From an uncultured Porphyromonadaceae bacterium (GTDB lineage Bacteria; Bacteroidota; Bacteroidia; Bacteroidales; Muribaculaceae): a DNA stretch of 64,000 bases. The stretch's first letter is position 1, and each line of letters opens with the position of its first letter. Made by a program: the position numbers and the translations under genes. The notes below the pieces were generated by a model that did not search any database, was not told where the DNA came from, and saw only the letters and a program-made list of their open reading frames with translations. The stretch is from the NCBI GenBank assembly GCA_937921035.1, contig CALEUL010000061.1, positions 124,001-188,000 on the forward strand. The letters run 5' to 3'. Positions 24,339-32,165 of this stretch are shown here, piece by piece.

Positions 24339-26936
24339 TTATTTGGAAATTTTTTCAACAATAAGTTTATTATCGGCTACTATCTTGCACACATATACTT
24401 GAGAAGGAAGCGCCGACAATTTTTCGGAAAAACACGAAACATTGTCATATGTGCGGTTCAGACATTCGGCTCCGGCAATATTGAACATGGCAAACTCCAC
24501 ATTCCTGCAGTTTTGACGCAAATCGGCGGTAATGGTGTCCGAGGCCTTATCGTAGAACACTTTAAGGCCATCGGAATAGATATCGGCTACATCTGAGGTT
24601 GAGTCTTCAATTTCTACTGCTACAGCCGAAGAACAGAGGGTGGACGGCACCTCTACGACTGTACACTTGCTGTCAGAATCATAGCTGTAATCCGAAGTAG
24701 GTGTACCGTCGATTTTAACCGACACGGGAGTCTCGGTGTTGTAGACCTTTACAGTGTACGCTTTGGCCACAGGTAGCCCTGTGGCATCGCCTTCGCGCGG
24801 GTTGATCATCAGGGTCAGCTTATTGCCGGATTTAGTCTGAGTAAAGGCCGTGGTAGCATATACGGTAGCATAATCGGGGTTATCTCCATTATCCTCATAC
24901 AGCTTCGAACTGCCGTTCTTACCGGCTACCACATTCAGAATCAGATGCTCGGCGTGTGTTGTTACATTCTTTATTTCCTCGGGATTCAAAGGCACAACAG
25001 AACCCTGACGATAGAAATATGGAATATCGGTCCTTGAGAACTTCATCGTCATGGTGCATGGACCTTCGATAAGCTCATTTGTTGCCACACTCCACCAGTT
25101 GCCTTCCGGGAACCAGATTGTGCGGGTGCTCACGCCGTCTACACCGGCCTCCACAATAGGAGCGACAAGAATGTCATTGCCGAAGAAATATTCATCCTCG
25201 AATGTATAAGCCTCCTCGGTTTCAGGATACTCGTAATAGAGAGGACGGCATAATGATATACCTGTGTCATATGCCTCGCGAGCCATTGTATAGATATAGG
25301 GGAACAAAGAATAACGTAATTTCACAGCCTCGAGCATATCGGGGAAATTGGGAAATTTCCATATCTGTCGCTCAATTCGGGAGTCGTTGGTGGCATGTGT
25401 TCTGAATATAGGGGTAAACACGCCAAACTGTATCCAGCGAAGCACAAGTTCAGGATCGTTGACAATGCTTTCGTCGGTAAACGCATGTCCGCCCAGATCA
25501 TGGCCCCAGTAGCCGTAACCTACATTAGATGCAGTTGCTGTAAAATAAGGCTGGAATGCAAGAGTCGGAAAGTTTATCAAAGCATCTCCGGAAAATCCTA
25601 TCTGGTATCTGTGGCTGCCAAGTCCACCCCAGCGATGGAAGATAACGGGACGATGGTCCGGACGGTTTTTGGCCATGTCGTTAAAGAAAACATGGTTACA
25701 CCAGAATGTCTCGCCAAGGCCGTTGGTATACGGACTTGTAAGATGCTGCTGCCAGTCGAGCCACCAGAAATCAACACCTTCGCTCTCGTGCTCGCGAATA
25801 ATAGTGCTGAAGAAAGCGTCGGTAAAATCAGTGTAATCGAGGTACCAGGGAATCTCCTGAGCCCCCCCGGCGTTTATGTTATATTTACCGCGCAGGTCCT
25901 CGTTCATTGTATTGAAGAACTCGGGAGACTCAATACTGTTGACACCACCGGCAGGGTGGAGATTGAGAGCCGTCTTGAAGTTGCGGTCATGCATTTCCTG
26001 GAGCAATCCTTTGGGATCGGGGATAAGATTGGTGTTCCACGACCAGCCTGTCCATCCGCCACGGCCTGCCGACATGCTGCCTTCGCTGCCGTTCCAGTGC
26101 CAGTCCATATCAAGCACCATAACATCGGTAGGAATTCCATTGGATGCAAGGCTATTCATTATTTCGCGGTAATCGTCTGCCGAATATGAAGAATACTTAC
26201 TGTACCAATAACCGAACACATAGGAAGGGGGCAGAGGAATTTTCCCGGCAATCGAGGTATAGTCATACAAGGCCTTTTTATAATTGCTGCCATAGCCCAT
26301 AAAATACATATCCATCGCGTGGGGATCCTTGCGGTCTGTCCACCAGTCATAACCGAGTTCTTCAGAAGGCTCCAGCGCAAACGAACGGCTACCATCTGCC
26401 CTCGCCGCGGTCCAGGAATCTTCAATCACTGCCCAGCCCGAACGTGAAATAAGGCCGTTCTCCATCTCCGATCTCTTGTTCTGGCCGTTACTTCCGTCAA
26501 GAGTTCTGCAAGTGCCCTTAAGGTTCATAGGGTCGGGTTTGCCTGCATACCACAGAACGTCACGACCGTTATGATTCATTGTAATAGAAAGATTGCTCGA
26601 TGAAGCCGGTATAGTGTATGGATTAGTACCTTTACGGTACTTGAGGTGCAGCTTGTCTGTCTCGATATAAAGGAAGTTATCATCCTCTGTTTTTGTAAAA
26701 TGAGGAACATCGAGATTACGGTTTACAATAGTAAAGGTAGCGCGGTCCTCGAATACGCCCTTGTCGCTGTATTCGATACGGATCATTTCGGGAGTAAGAA
26801 CCGTAAACCTCGCATTGCCGCTTATTACAACAGCTTGCGGATTGGCAACCGGATTAGCAGCGTCAGCCGCCTTCAGCGATGCCTGCCCTAAAAAGAAACA
26901 GGCAAGAAACAGGATAATGCTGAGTTTTAATTTCAT
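24339..26936 (-). CDS. Glycoside hydrolase family 31 (alpha-glucosidase-type), secreted
   Basis: An 865-residue exported GH31 (signal peptide ending near LKAADA). N-terminal beta domain (about 35-220), catalytic barrel (about 225-560). Nucleophile Asp394 lies in DFWWLDWQQH and the acid/base is probably Asp451 in GSHRYQIGFSGD; YGYWGHDLGGH follows. Distal beta domains and a T9SS-type tail (about 795-865; FAMFNIAGAECL, ending KLIVEKISK) complete it. Members cut alpha-glucans or alpha-xylosides; the SusR-like regulator and SusE/F-like neighbours favour starch or related glucans. DWQQH differs from the DMNE of many plant and yeast alpha-glucosidases, so specificity is open. Confidence 0.88.
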   Translation of the reverse strand: MKLKLSIILFLACFFLGQASLKAADAANPVANPQAVVISGNARFTVLTPEMIRIEYSDKGVFEDRATFTIVNRNLDVPHFTKTEDDNFLYIETDKLHLKYRKGTNPYTIPASSSNLSITMNHNGRDVLWYAGKPDPMNLKGTCRTLDGSNGQNKRSEMENGLISRSGWAVIEDSWTAARADGSRSFALEPSEELGYDWWTDRKDPHAMDMYFMGYGSNYKKALYDYTSIAGKIPLPPSYVFGYWYSKYSSYSADDYREIMNSLASNGIPTDVMVLDMDWHWNGSEGSMSAGRGGWTGWSWNTNLIPDPKGLLQEMHDRNFKTALNLHPAGGVNSIESPEFFNTMNEDLRGKYNINAGGAQEIPWYLDYTDFTDAFFSTIIREHESEGVDFWWLDWQQHLTSPYTNGLGETFWCNHVFFNDMAKNRPDHRPVIFHRWGGLGSHRYQIGFSGDALINFPTLAFQPYFTATASNVGYGYWGHDLGGHAFTDESIVNDPELVLRWIQFGVFTPIFRTHATNDSRIERQIWKFPNFPDMLEAVKLRYSLFPYIYTMAREAYDTGISLCRPLYYEYPETEEAYTFEDEYFFGNDILVAPIVEAGVDGVSTRTIWFPEGNWWSVATNELIEGPCTMTMKFSRTDIPYFYRQGSVVPLNPEEIKNVTTHAEHLILNVVAGKNGSSKLYEDNGDNPDYATVYATTAFTQTKSGNKLTLMINPREGDATGLPVAKAYTVKVYNTETPVSVKIDGTPTSDYSYDSDSKCTVVEVPSTLCSSAVAVEIEDSTSDVADIYSDGLKVFYDKASDTITADLRQNCRNVEFAMFNIAGAECLNRTYDNVSCFSEKLSALPSQVYVCKIVADNKLIVEKISK

Positions 26937-26955
26937 AAGTGGTATAGACTATTTT

Positions 26956-26983
26956 CCGGGCTGAGAGAAAACTCTCAGCCCGG
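26956..26983 (-). other. Strong hairpin between the SusE/F-like gene and GH31
   Basis: CCGGGCTGAGAG (26956-26967) and CTCTCAGCCCGG (26972-26983): a perfect 12-bp GC-rich stem with a 4-base loop, in the 63-bp gap inside the operon. On the minus strand it is followed by AAAATAG, not by a T-run, so it is a poor intrinsic terminator. It is better read as an mRNA processing or stability element that sets unequal levels of the two proteins. Confidence 0.7.
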
Positions 26984-26999
26984 AGATTGTTATGGTTTA

Positions 27000-27884
27000 T
27001 TATAATGTTACTTTGGAAACTTTATTTCCTACCTTCTTGATGAATATACCGTTGGAAGGATTGGGAACAACGATGCCCTGAAGATTGTAATAGACCGGAG
27101 TGGCATCATTGTAGTATGAGATTTCATCAACACCTACTACGGGGGCTTTTGTAATAGCGATAGAGCCCTTGAGCAAATCAATATCTATATTGTAATTGCC
27201 GGCCTCTGCTATCTGCCATTTGCGATCGCCCGTTCCGTCGGCAATTATTTTGGAATAGTCGATATTGCCGTCTGCGTCAACTCCGGCAAAGAACCACGGA
27301 CCACCCCAGATGTCGCTGTACTTATTGGAATTGATTTTGAACTCGCCAGCATTCAGTTCGCCCGACCATGTAAACTTGAACGGATCGTTTTCGCCGCCCC
27401 AGTTCAAGGGTGTACCGTCAAGAATTGTCCATCCGCCGGGAGTGGCGTTGCCAATCATAAAGAGGGCATTGAAACGAATAGGCTCTGCCTGATAGTCTGC
27501 TTTGGCAATAGAAATCGTGAGGTCGGCGGTATTCAGCACAAGACGGTAATTTGCGCTCTCGCTCACTTTGAACTTCTGGTCGGAACCGCCCTGCTGGAGT
27601 TTTGTAATGTCATACGGGTCGGATGAAGCGTTGCGGAACTCATTCTGATCGTTCGACCAGTCATTGTTGGCTGTGAATTTGAACTCCTCGTCAGCCTTGA
27701 GATAGGCAACACAACTGAAAACATTCTCATTGTCGGGATCAGGCGGCAGAAGAACACCGTCAACTATTTCCCAGCCGCCGGGAGTGGCTGCGCCGATAAG
27801 TTTAAGATGGGATACTGCAGAAGCGCCAAAAACTGTTGACAACATAAGGACAGCGGAAGCCGTCAGTTTTGTAAAATTAAGCAT
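27000..27884 (-). CDS. Two-module SusE/SusF-like starch-binding secreted protein
   Basis: A 294-residue exported protein (signal peptide ending near GASA/VSH, no lipobox). It has two similar modules, about 24-130 (LKLIGAATPGGWEIVDGVLL, FKFTANNDW) and about 138-250 (LFMIGNATPGGWTILDGTPL, GEFKINSNKY). The repeated IG-ATPGGW entry is typical of SusE/SusF starch-binding domains. The C-terminal 30 residues (YYNLQGIVVPNPSNGIFIKK) match a short conserved tail common in secreted Bacteroidales proteins, probably a sorting or anchoring signal. First gene of the five-gene cluster and divergent from the SusR-like gene. Confidence 0.8.
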   Translation of the reverse strand: MLNFTKLTASAVLMLSTVFGASAVSHLKLIGAATPGGWEIVDGVLLPPDPDNENVFSCVAYLKADEEFKFTANNDWSNDQNEFRNASSDPYDITKLQQGGSDQKFKVSESANYRLVLNTADLTISIAKADYQAEPIRFNALFMIGNATPGGWTILDGTPLNWGGENDPFKFTWSGELNAGEFKINSNKYSDIWGGPWFFAGVDADGNIDYSKIIADGTGDRKWQIAEAGNYNIDIDLLKGSIAITKAPVVGVDEISYYNDATPVYYNLQGIVVPNPSNGIFIKKVGNKVSKVTL

Positions 27885-27944
27885 ACGATAATTTTTGATT
27901 AGTTTTTAAATGGTTTAGATAGTATTTTCATGCACTATTTAAAG

Positions 27945-27952
27945 CAAAATTA
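27945..27952 (-). promoter_or_regulatory. -7 element for the secreted alpha-glucan cluster
   Basis: TAATTTTG on the minus strand fits TAnnTTTG and lies about 60 nt before the first start codon. No TTG is at the right distance; activator-dependent promoters often lack a good -33, which fits control by the divergent regulator. Confidence 0.55.
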
Positions 27953-27965
27953 CGCATTGACGGCG

Positions 27966-27977
27966 TGTTTTAAAACA
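27966..27977. promoter_or_regulatory. 12-bp palindrome, possible activator site
   Basis: TGTTTTAAAACA is a perfect palindrome, 13 bp upstream of the -7 element of the secreted cluster. A regulator bound here would touch polymerase at the missing -33. Confidence 0.45.
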
Positions 27978-28225
27978 GCGCGCGGCCATCAGTAGCGAAT
28001 AAGTAGCATTTATAAACATCGGTAAATTATAAATCTTTATATATAAGCATAATGCACGGCGCGCCTCCGGCAAAAAAGGTAGTAATCCGAATGCGGTTAT
28101 TTAACGTTATATGTGCCGCTGCTCTTTAATTTAAACAGGGCTCTTCAATATCATCGGAGTGTTAAGACGGAGTGTTAAAAAAATAATTTTCGCAGATTCC
28201 CGTTCCTGTCTTTATTTCTTTTTTG

Positions 28226-28233
28226 TAACTTTG
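28226..28233 (+). promoter_or_regulatory. -7 element for the SusR-like gene
   Basis: TAACTTTG fits TAnnTTTG but ends only three bases before the ATG at 28237. If used, the message is leaderless or nearly so. Confidence 0.45.
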
Positions 28234-28236
28234 TGT

Positions 28237-29898
28237 ATGATGTTTAAAAGACTACTTCTTTTTTGGATTATACCTCTTTTGTTGACGGCAGCAACCGGCT
28301 GTACATCTGCGTCCACTCAAACAGACTCTCTGATGTCGGAACTCCACAAGACAATCCAGGACAGAGAGTCCTATCTGGCGCAGAAAGAAAGCAGGCTTAA
28401 CGAGCTACGGCAAAAATTATATTCGGCAACCGACGATACCGCACGGTTCTTTGCCTTAGGAGATCTGCTTGACGAATTCAGACCCTACAATACGGATTCG
28501 GCATTCACATATTGCAAATTAAGAGAAATTTTGGCGCATAAGACCGGGAACCCCGAATTTATAACCAACTCGCGGCTGAACACTGCAAACGTTCTCGGAA
28601 GTATCGGTATGTATAAAGAAGCTTTGGAAATAATAGATTCTATTCCATACTCCTCGGTGCCGGACTATCTGCTGCCATACTATTACTATATAAACCAGAC
28701 AATAGCATCATATCTGGCAGATTTTTCTGTAAGGAAAGAAGATAAAGATAAATATCTCGGAATATTCGAGATGTATCAGGATTCCTTGCTTTCCCGTACT
28801 TCTCCCAATTCGTTATCATACGTTATCGGCATGTCCGGCAAATACCTGCGAAAAGGTAACGCCGCAAAATCCGTGGAAATTCTTGAGAATTACCTCGCCA
28901 ACAACGAATATTCCACCCACGACAGAGCCATCGTGGCCAACACGCTGTCGTTTGCATACAAAGGAATAGGAAACAAAGAGAAGCAGAAAGAAAATCTTAT
29001 CATATCATCTATCGCCGATCTTCAGGCTACCGTGCGTGAATATGTATCCCTCCGACAGCTTGCCACGATTCTATTCATGGAAGGTGATATCGACAATGCC
29101 TATGAATTTCTGTGCATTGCACTGGATGATGCTCAAAAATGTAACGCCCGGCAGAGAATTCTTGAAATAAACGACATCTACCCTATTGTCAACGCGGCAT
29201 TTGTGAAAGAGATACAGCTTCAGCGCCAGAGGCAGCTCGGTTTAATAATTATTATTAGTATCCTTGCCGTATTCCTGCTCGCTGCTATCGTATGGATATG
29301 GAAACAGATGAAAAAAACATCTGCCGCACATCAGCAGGCTATTGCCGCAAACAATAAATTGAAACAGCTGAACGCAGAACTCGAAGATTTCAATAACCGC
29401 CTCACAGAAGCCAACCACGCCATCGCCGAAAATTCTAAAATCAAGGAAGAATATATCACTCAGTACATGGAACAATGTTCCTTGTATATAGAAAAACTGG
29501 ACGCATACAGAAAATCACTGAACAAACTTTCGGCTGCCGGAAACATAGATAATCTGAAAAAGATACTGAAATCAACAGATATTACCGACGAGGAACTCAA
29601 GGCTTTCTACCACAATTTTGATACTACTTTCCTGAAGCTCTTCCCCACTTTCGTAGAAGATTTCAACAAGCTTCTCACTCCGGAAGGGCAGATTGTTCTA
29701 AAGAAACCGGGGCAGCTGAACACCGAACTGCGCATTTTTGCTCTCATCAGACTTGGTATAAAAGACAGCGAAAAAATAGCTAAGTTCCTGCGCTATTCCG
29801 TCGTTACGATATATAATTATCGCGTTAAGACAAGAAATAAAGCTGCCGGAAACAGAAAAGAACTGGAAGAACGCGTGATGGAAATAGGCTGGCTTTAA
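28237..29898 (+). CDS. SusR-like membrane sensor-regulator (DUF6377 family)
   Basis: A 553-residue regulator of the SusR type. A lipoprotein-like or signal-anchor N-terminus (MMFKRLLLFW, lipobox AATGC) leads a periplasmic alpha-helical TPR-like domain (about 40-345). One membrane helix follows (LGLIIIISILAVFLLAAIVW), then a coiled coil and a cytoplasmic DUF6377 part ending in a helix-turn-helix (DSEKIAKFLRYSVVTIYNYR). SusR senses maltose-type sugars and activates starch genes. The ATG pair at 28237/28240 is chosen because it yields the signal sequence. It is divergent from the SusE/F-GH31 cluster, its likely target. Confidence 0.85.
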   Translation: MMFKRLLLFWIIPLLLTAATGCTSASTQTDSLMSELHKTIQDRESYLAQKESRLNELRQKLYSATDDTARFFALGDLLDEFRPYNTDSAFTYCKLREILAHKTGNPEFITNSRLNTANVLGSIGMYKEALEIIDSIPYSSVPDYLLPYYYYINQTIASYLADFSVRKEDKDKYLGIFEMYQDSLLSRTSPNSLSYVIGMSGKYLRKGNAAKSVEILENYLANNEYSTHDRAIVANTLSFAYKGIGNKEKQKENLIISSIADLQATVREYVSLRQLATILFMEGDIDNAYEFLCIALDDAQKCNARQRILEINDIYPIVNAAFVKEIQLQRQRQLGLIIIISILAVFLLAAIVWIWKQMKKTSAAHQQAIAANNKLKQLNAELEDFNNRLTEANHAIAENSKIKEEYITQYMEQCSLYIEKLDAYRKSLNKLSAAGNIDNLKKILKSTDITDEELKAFYHNFDTTFLKLFPTFVEDFNKLLTPEGQIVLKKPGQLNTELRIFALIRLGIKDSEKIAKFLRYSVVTIYNYRVKTRNKAAGNRKELEERVMEIGWL

Positions 29899-29949
29899 CT
29901 GATATTCCCGTAAACCCGGAAAGATGCCCCATCTGGTGGCAACACGTCG

Positions 29950-29963
29950 GAATTATATAATTC
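29950..29963 (+). repeat. Perfect 14-bp palindrome downstream of the SusR-like gene
   Basis: GAATTATATAATTC, followed at 29970-29989 by a second dyad (TATCGG and CCGATA with an 8-nt spacer). Both lie between the stop and the bidirectional terminator. Role unknown. Confidence 0.5.
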
Positions 29964-30004
29964 TTGGCGTATCGGTATTATATCCGATATACGGTTTTTG
30001 CATA

Positions 30005-30042
30005 ATTAAGGCGGGAATGAGCTTATTCACTCCCGCCTTAAT
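30005..30042. terminator. Bidirectional terminator between convergent genes
   Basis: ATTAAGGCGGGA (30005-30016) and TCCCGCCTTAAT (30031-30042): a 12-bp stem with a partly paired loop, placed between the SusR-like gene (plus) and the LuxR gene (minus). Symmetric A/T ends let it work in both directions. Confidence 0.75.
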
Positions 30043-30059
30043 ACCATAAATCTGTAGCG

Positions 30060-30818
30060 TCAGATTATTTTCAATGCTTTTGCAAGGCGACACGCTTCAT
30101 GTGAATTTTTAACCTTAAGTTTCCCGATTATTTCCTGCCTGTGGCGGTTGACTGTATGTATGCTTATATTCAAACGATTGGCGATTTCTCTACTTTTTAA
30201 ACCTGTATCTATAAGCGACAGAACCTGACTCTCGCGCCGGCTGAGAATAGCATCGTTGCCGGAACTGGTCAGCTCCTCGGTTACCCCGGTGATTGAATTG
30301 ACTGCATAGCTTTTACCCCCAAAGTCAAAAGCGAGCGGACCATAAGTGCAGATAGCGTAGACGATATTTTCATTACAGCCATCAAAAATATAGTACATGC
30401 GATGCTGCACATCGTGCATTTTGCCGTCTATATAACGTAACCGCAACTTTGAAACAAGGTAATAATCGCGCTTCCTGCACGCTGGTAAATGGCGTAGATA
30501 ATGGAAGAAACGCAGTTCGGCAATATACTTGCTTTCCTGCTCCTGAGGCAACATCAGTGAAAGAATGCGGCTTTCCCATATTGAGTTTTCCTGTTGATAG
30601 TCGCCAAGATCAAGATTACGCGCAAAACCGCCGGCAAAAATATGACTTTTACCGTCGTTCATGTCGCTGACCACAACCAGGGCATTCTCTATGTCCGCCA
30701 TTAACCGCGCATATTCCAGAATCTGCGGCAACCCGACGTCGGCACCGGAAATATTTTCCGGCCGCAACAATTCATCAAGCTTTTTCTTATTGCTGTAAGA
30801 ATGGTTATTTATGACCAT
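30060..30818 (-). CDS. LuxR-type helix-turn-helix regulator
   Basis: A 252-residue protein. The C-terminal 60 residues are a LuxR/GerE DNA-binding domain: ILSRRESQVLSLIDTGLKSR, EIANRLNISIHTVNRHRQEI, IGKLKVKNS. The N-terminal 185 residues look like a PAS-type sensing region (ENALVVVSDMNDGKSHIFAG), without a receiver Asp signature, so it is probably a one-component regulator. Bacteroidales have many such genes of unknown signal. Its promoter abuts the opposed promoter of the next gene, which suggests that the DUF1349 gene is its target. Confidence 0.82.
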   Translation of the reverse strand: MVINNHSYSNKKKLDELLRPENISGADVGLPQILEYARLMADIENALVVVSDMNDGKSHIFAGGFARNLDLGDYQQENSIWESRILSLMLPQEQESKYIAELRFFHYLRHLPACRKRDYYLVSKLRLRYIDGKMHDVQHRMYYIFDGCNENIVYAICTYGPLAFDFGGKSYAVNSITGVTEELTSSGNDAILSRRESQVLSLIDTGLKSREIANRLNISIHTVNRHRQEIIGKLKVKNSHEACRLAKALKII

Positions 30819-30848
30819 TGCCTGTTATTTATTAACACGTTAATTTTG
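30818..30848 (+). promoter_or_regulatory. Promoter of the DUF1349 gene
   Basis: TTG (30818-30820), 20 bp, TAATTTTG (30841-30848). Full consensus. Its TTG overlaps the first base of the LuxR start codon and its -7 element touches the -7 of the opposed LuxR promoter. An inverted repeat ATTAAC-AC-GTTAAT (30831-30844) overlaps it and could be an operator. Confidence 0.75.
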
Positions 30849-30879
30849 CAAAGTTAATCAAACCAATGGTTATAAACAA
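30849..30879 (-). promoter_or_regulatory. Promoter of the LuxR gene
   Basis: Minus strand: TTG (30877-30879), 20 bp, TAACTTTG (30849-30856). Full consensus with a 25-nt leader. Confidence 0.8.
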
Positions 30880-30924
30880 TAACAACGGCAAAAGCAGCCG
30901 GAACAATTTCTTACAATACATCTC

Positions 30925-31578
30925 ATGAAAACGAAACTCATCCTTATCCTATTCGCGGCTATTTTAGTCCGGACAACAAACGCGCAGACTCTCGAAAAGA
31001 TGAACTGGTTCAACGAACCGTCAGGCTGGCAGATTAACGGCGGAACGCTCACTATGGATGTAACCCCTAACAGCGACTACTGGCGAATATCTCACTATGG
31101 ATTTACCGTTGACGATGCCCCGTTCTATTATGCCGAATATGGCGGCGAATTCGAAGCTAAGGTAAAAATTTCAGGCGACTACAAGGTTAGATTCGACCAG
31201 GCCGGCATGATGATTCGCCTCGACCATGAAAACTACATCAAAACCGGAATCGAATATGTCGATGGCAAATATAATCTAAGCACTGTTGTTACGCACCATA
31301 CTTCCGACTGGAGTGTGATAGCTCTTGACCGTCCGGTAGACTATATATGGATAAAAGCCGTACGCCGTCTTGATGCCGTGGAAATATTTTATTCTTTTGA
31401 TGATAAAGAGTATCACATGATGCGCAACGCATGGATCGAGGCTAATCGTCCCGTAAAAATCGGTATGTTCGCCGCAAGTCCGGATGGCGATGGTTTCAAA
31501 GCCACCTTCTCCAACTTCAAAGTGAGCCATCTGCCCGACAAAGTCCGAAGCGAATGGCTGAAAAATAACGCGGAATAA
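30925..31578 (+). CDS. DUF1349 domain secreted protein
   Basis: A 217-residue exported protein (signal peptide ending near TTNA/QTL). The rest is a single DUF1349 concanavalin-like sandwich, a family related to yeast Ree1 and often glycan-linked: MNWFNEPSGWQINGGTLTMD at the start, DQAGMMIRLDHENYIKTGIE in the middle, and KIGMFAASPDGDGFKATFSN at the end. No catalytic residues are known for the family. Probably periplasmic or extracellular. Monocistronic, with its own promoter. Confidence 0.85.
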   Translation: MKTKLILILFAAILVRTTNAQTLEKMNWFNEPSGWQINGGTLTMDVTPNSDYWRISHYGFTVDDAPFYYAEYGGEFEAKVKISGDYKVRFDQAGMMIRLDHENYIKTGIEYVDGKYNLSTVVTHHTSDWSVIALDRPVDYIWIKAVRRLDAVEIFYSFDDKEYHMMRNAWIEANRPVKIGMFAASPDGDGFKATFSNFKVSHLPDKVRSEWLKNNAE

Positions 31579-31588
31579 TGTCATACAC

Positions 31589-31614
31589 CCGGGGGCCGAT
31601 ATTCAGGCCCCCGG
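31589..31614. terminator. GC-rich hairpin between convergent genes
   Basis: CCGGGGGCC (31589-31597) and GGCCCCCGG (31606-31614): a perfect 9-bp stem with an 8-nt loop. It follows the DUF1349 stop and overlaps the last codons of the convergent membrane-protein gene (stop at 31603). Confidence 0.6.
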
Positions 31615-32031
31615 CGCTCTCCTGGCCTTCTTTTTTCTGATATGACCGGCAATATGTATTATCGCCATCACTACCATAAGGAATCCTATTTTGCCGTGGA
31701 CAGCCCCCAGATGCGAATGCATATACCCGTCGGCCCATATAACCGTTGCCGCTATTCCGCTGGCAGCAGCAAGGAGGAACAGCCACCAAAGAATTCGGGT
31801 AGAGGCATTACGGTTCCTTGCAAAACGCGAAAACCAGTTGCCCGTTCTGTAATGCAGGAATATGTGGTAGACAGACAGGATAGCCAGCAAGATTCCGGTT
31901 ATGATATGAAACCATACCGACCATACGTATCGGCCGGAAGTCGCCTCCAGCTGTATGCCTGTTGCCTGCACCAGCAATAGAGTGCAGCCGAGCCATCTGT
32001 TGCAGAGTCTGAGTTGTTGGGCTGTGTTCAT
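31603..32031 (-). CDS. Small four-helix membrane protein (DUF4405/cytochrome b-like)
   Basis: A 142-residue membrane protein starting MNTAQQLRLCNRWLG. Four hydrophobic helices are visible, with paired His residues in or near them: WFHIITGILLAILSVYHIFLH and HGKIGFLMVVMAIIHIAGHI. This suggests a haem-b or quinone-linked DUF4405-type protein. The tail is very basic (RKKKARRAPGA). The longer frame upstream of 32031 lacks a good start. Function unknown; stands alone between an AraC gene and the DUF1349 gene. Confidence 0.7.
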   Translation of the reverse strand: MNTAQQLRLCNRWLGCTLLLVQATGIQLEATSGRYVWSVWFHIITGILLAILSVYHIFLHYRTGNWFSRFARNRNASTRILWWLFLLAAASGIAATVIWADGYMHSHLGAVHGKIGFLMVVMAIIHIAGHIRKKKARRAPGA

Positions 32032-32165
32032 TTTACTTGTACAAAACGTTAATATATCGACCGCAGACATGCGCCATAGCGCCTGCCGAATCCGTTTGGA
32101 TTGCAAGTGCAAAATTAGATTATATCGTGATTGCCGGAAATGGCTGATACGAGGGAAAAGTTGTA

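Larger units (their letters stand above)
27885..28236. other. Divergent intergenic region between the secreted cluster and the SusR-like gene
   Basis: A 352-bp AT-rich gap without a coding frame. It holds a minus-strand -7 element (27945-27952), a perfect 12-bp palindrome (27966-27977) in the place of its upstream region, and a plus-strand -7 element (28226-28233) for the SusR-like gene. It is the obvious place for SusR-type control. Confidence 0.6.
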
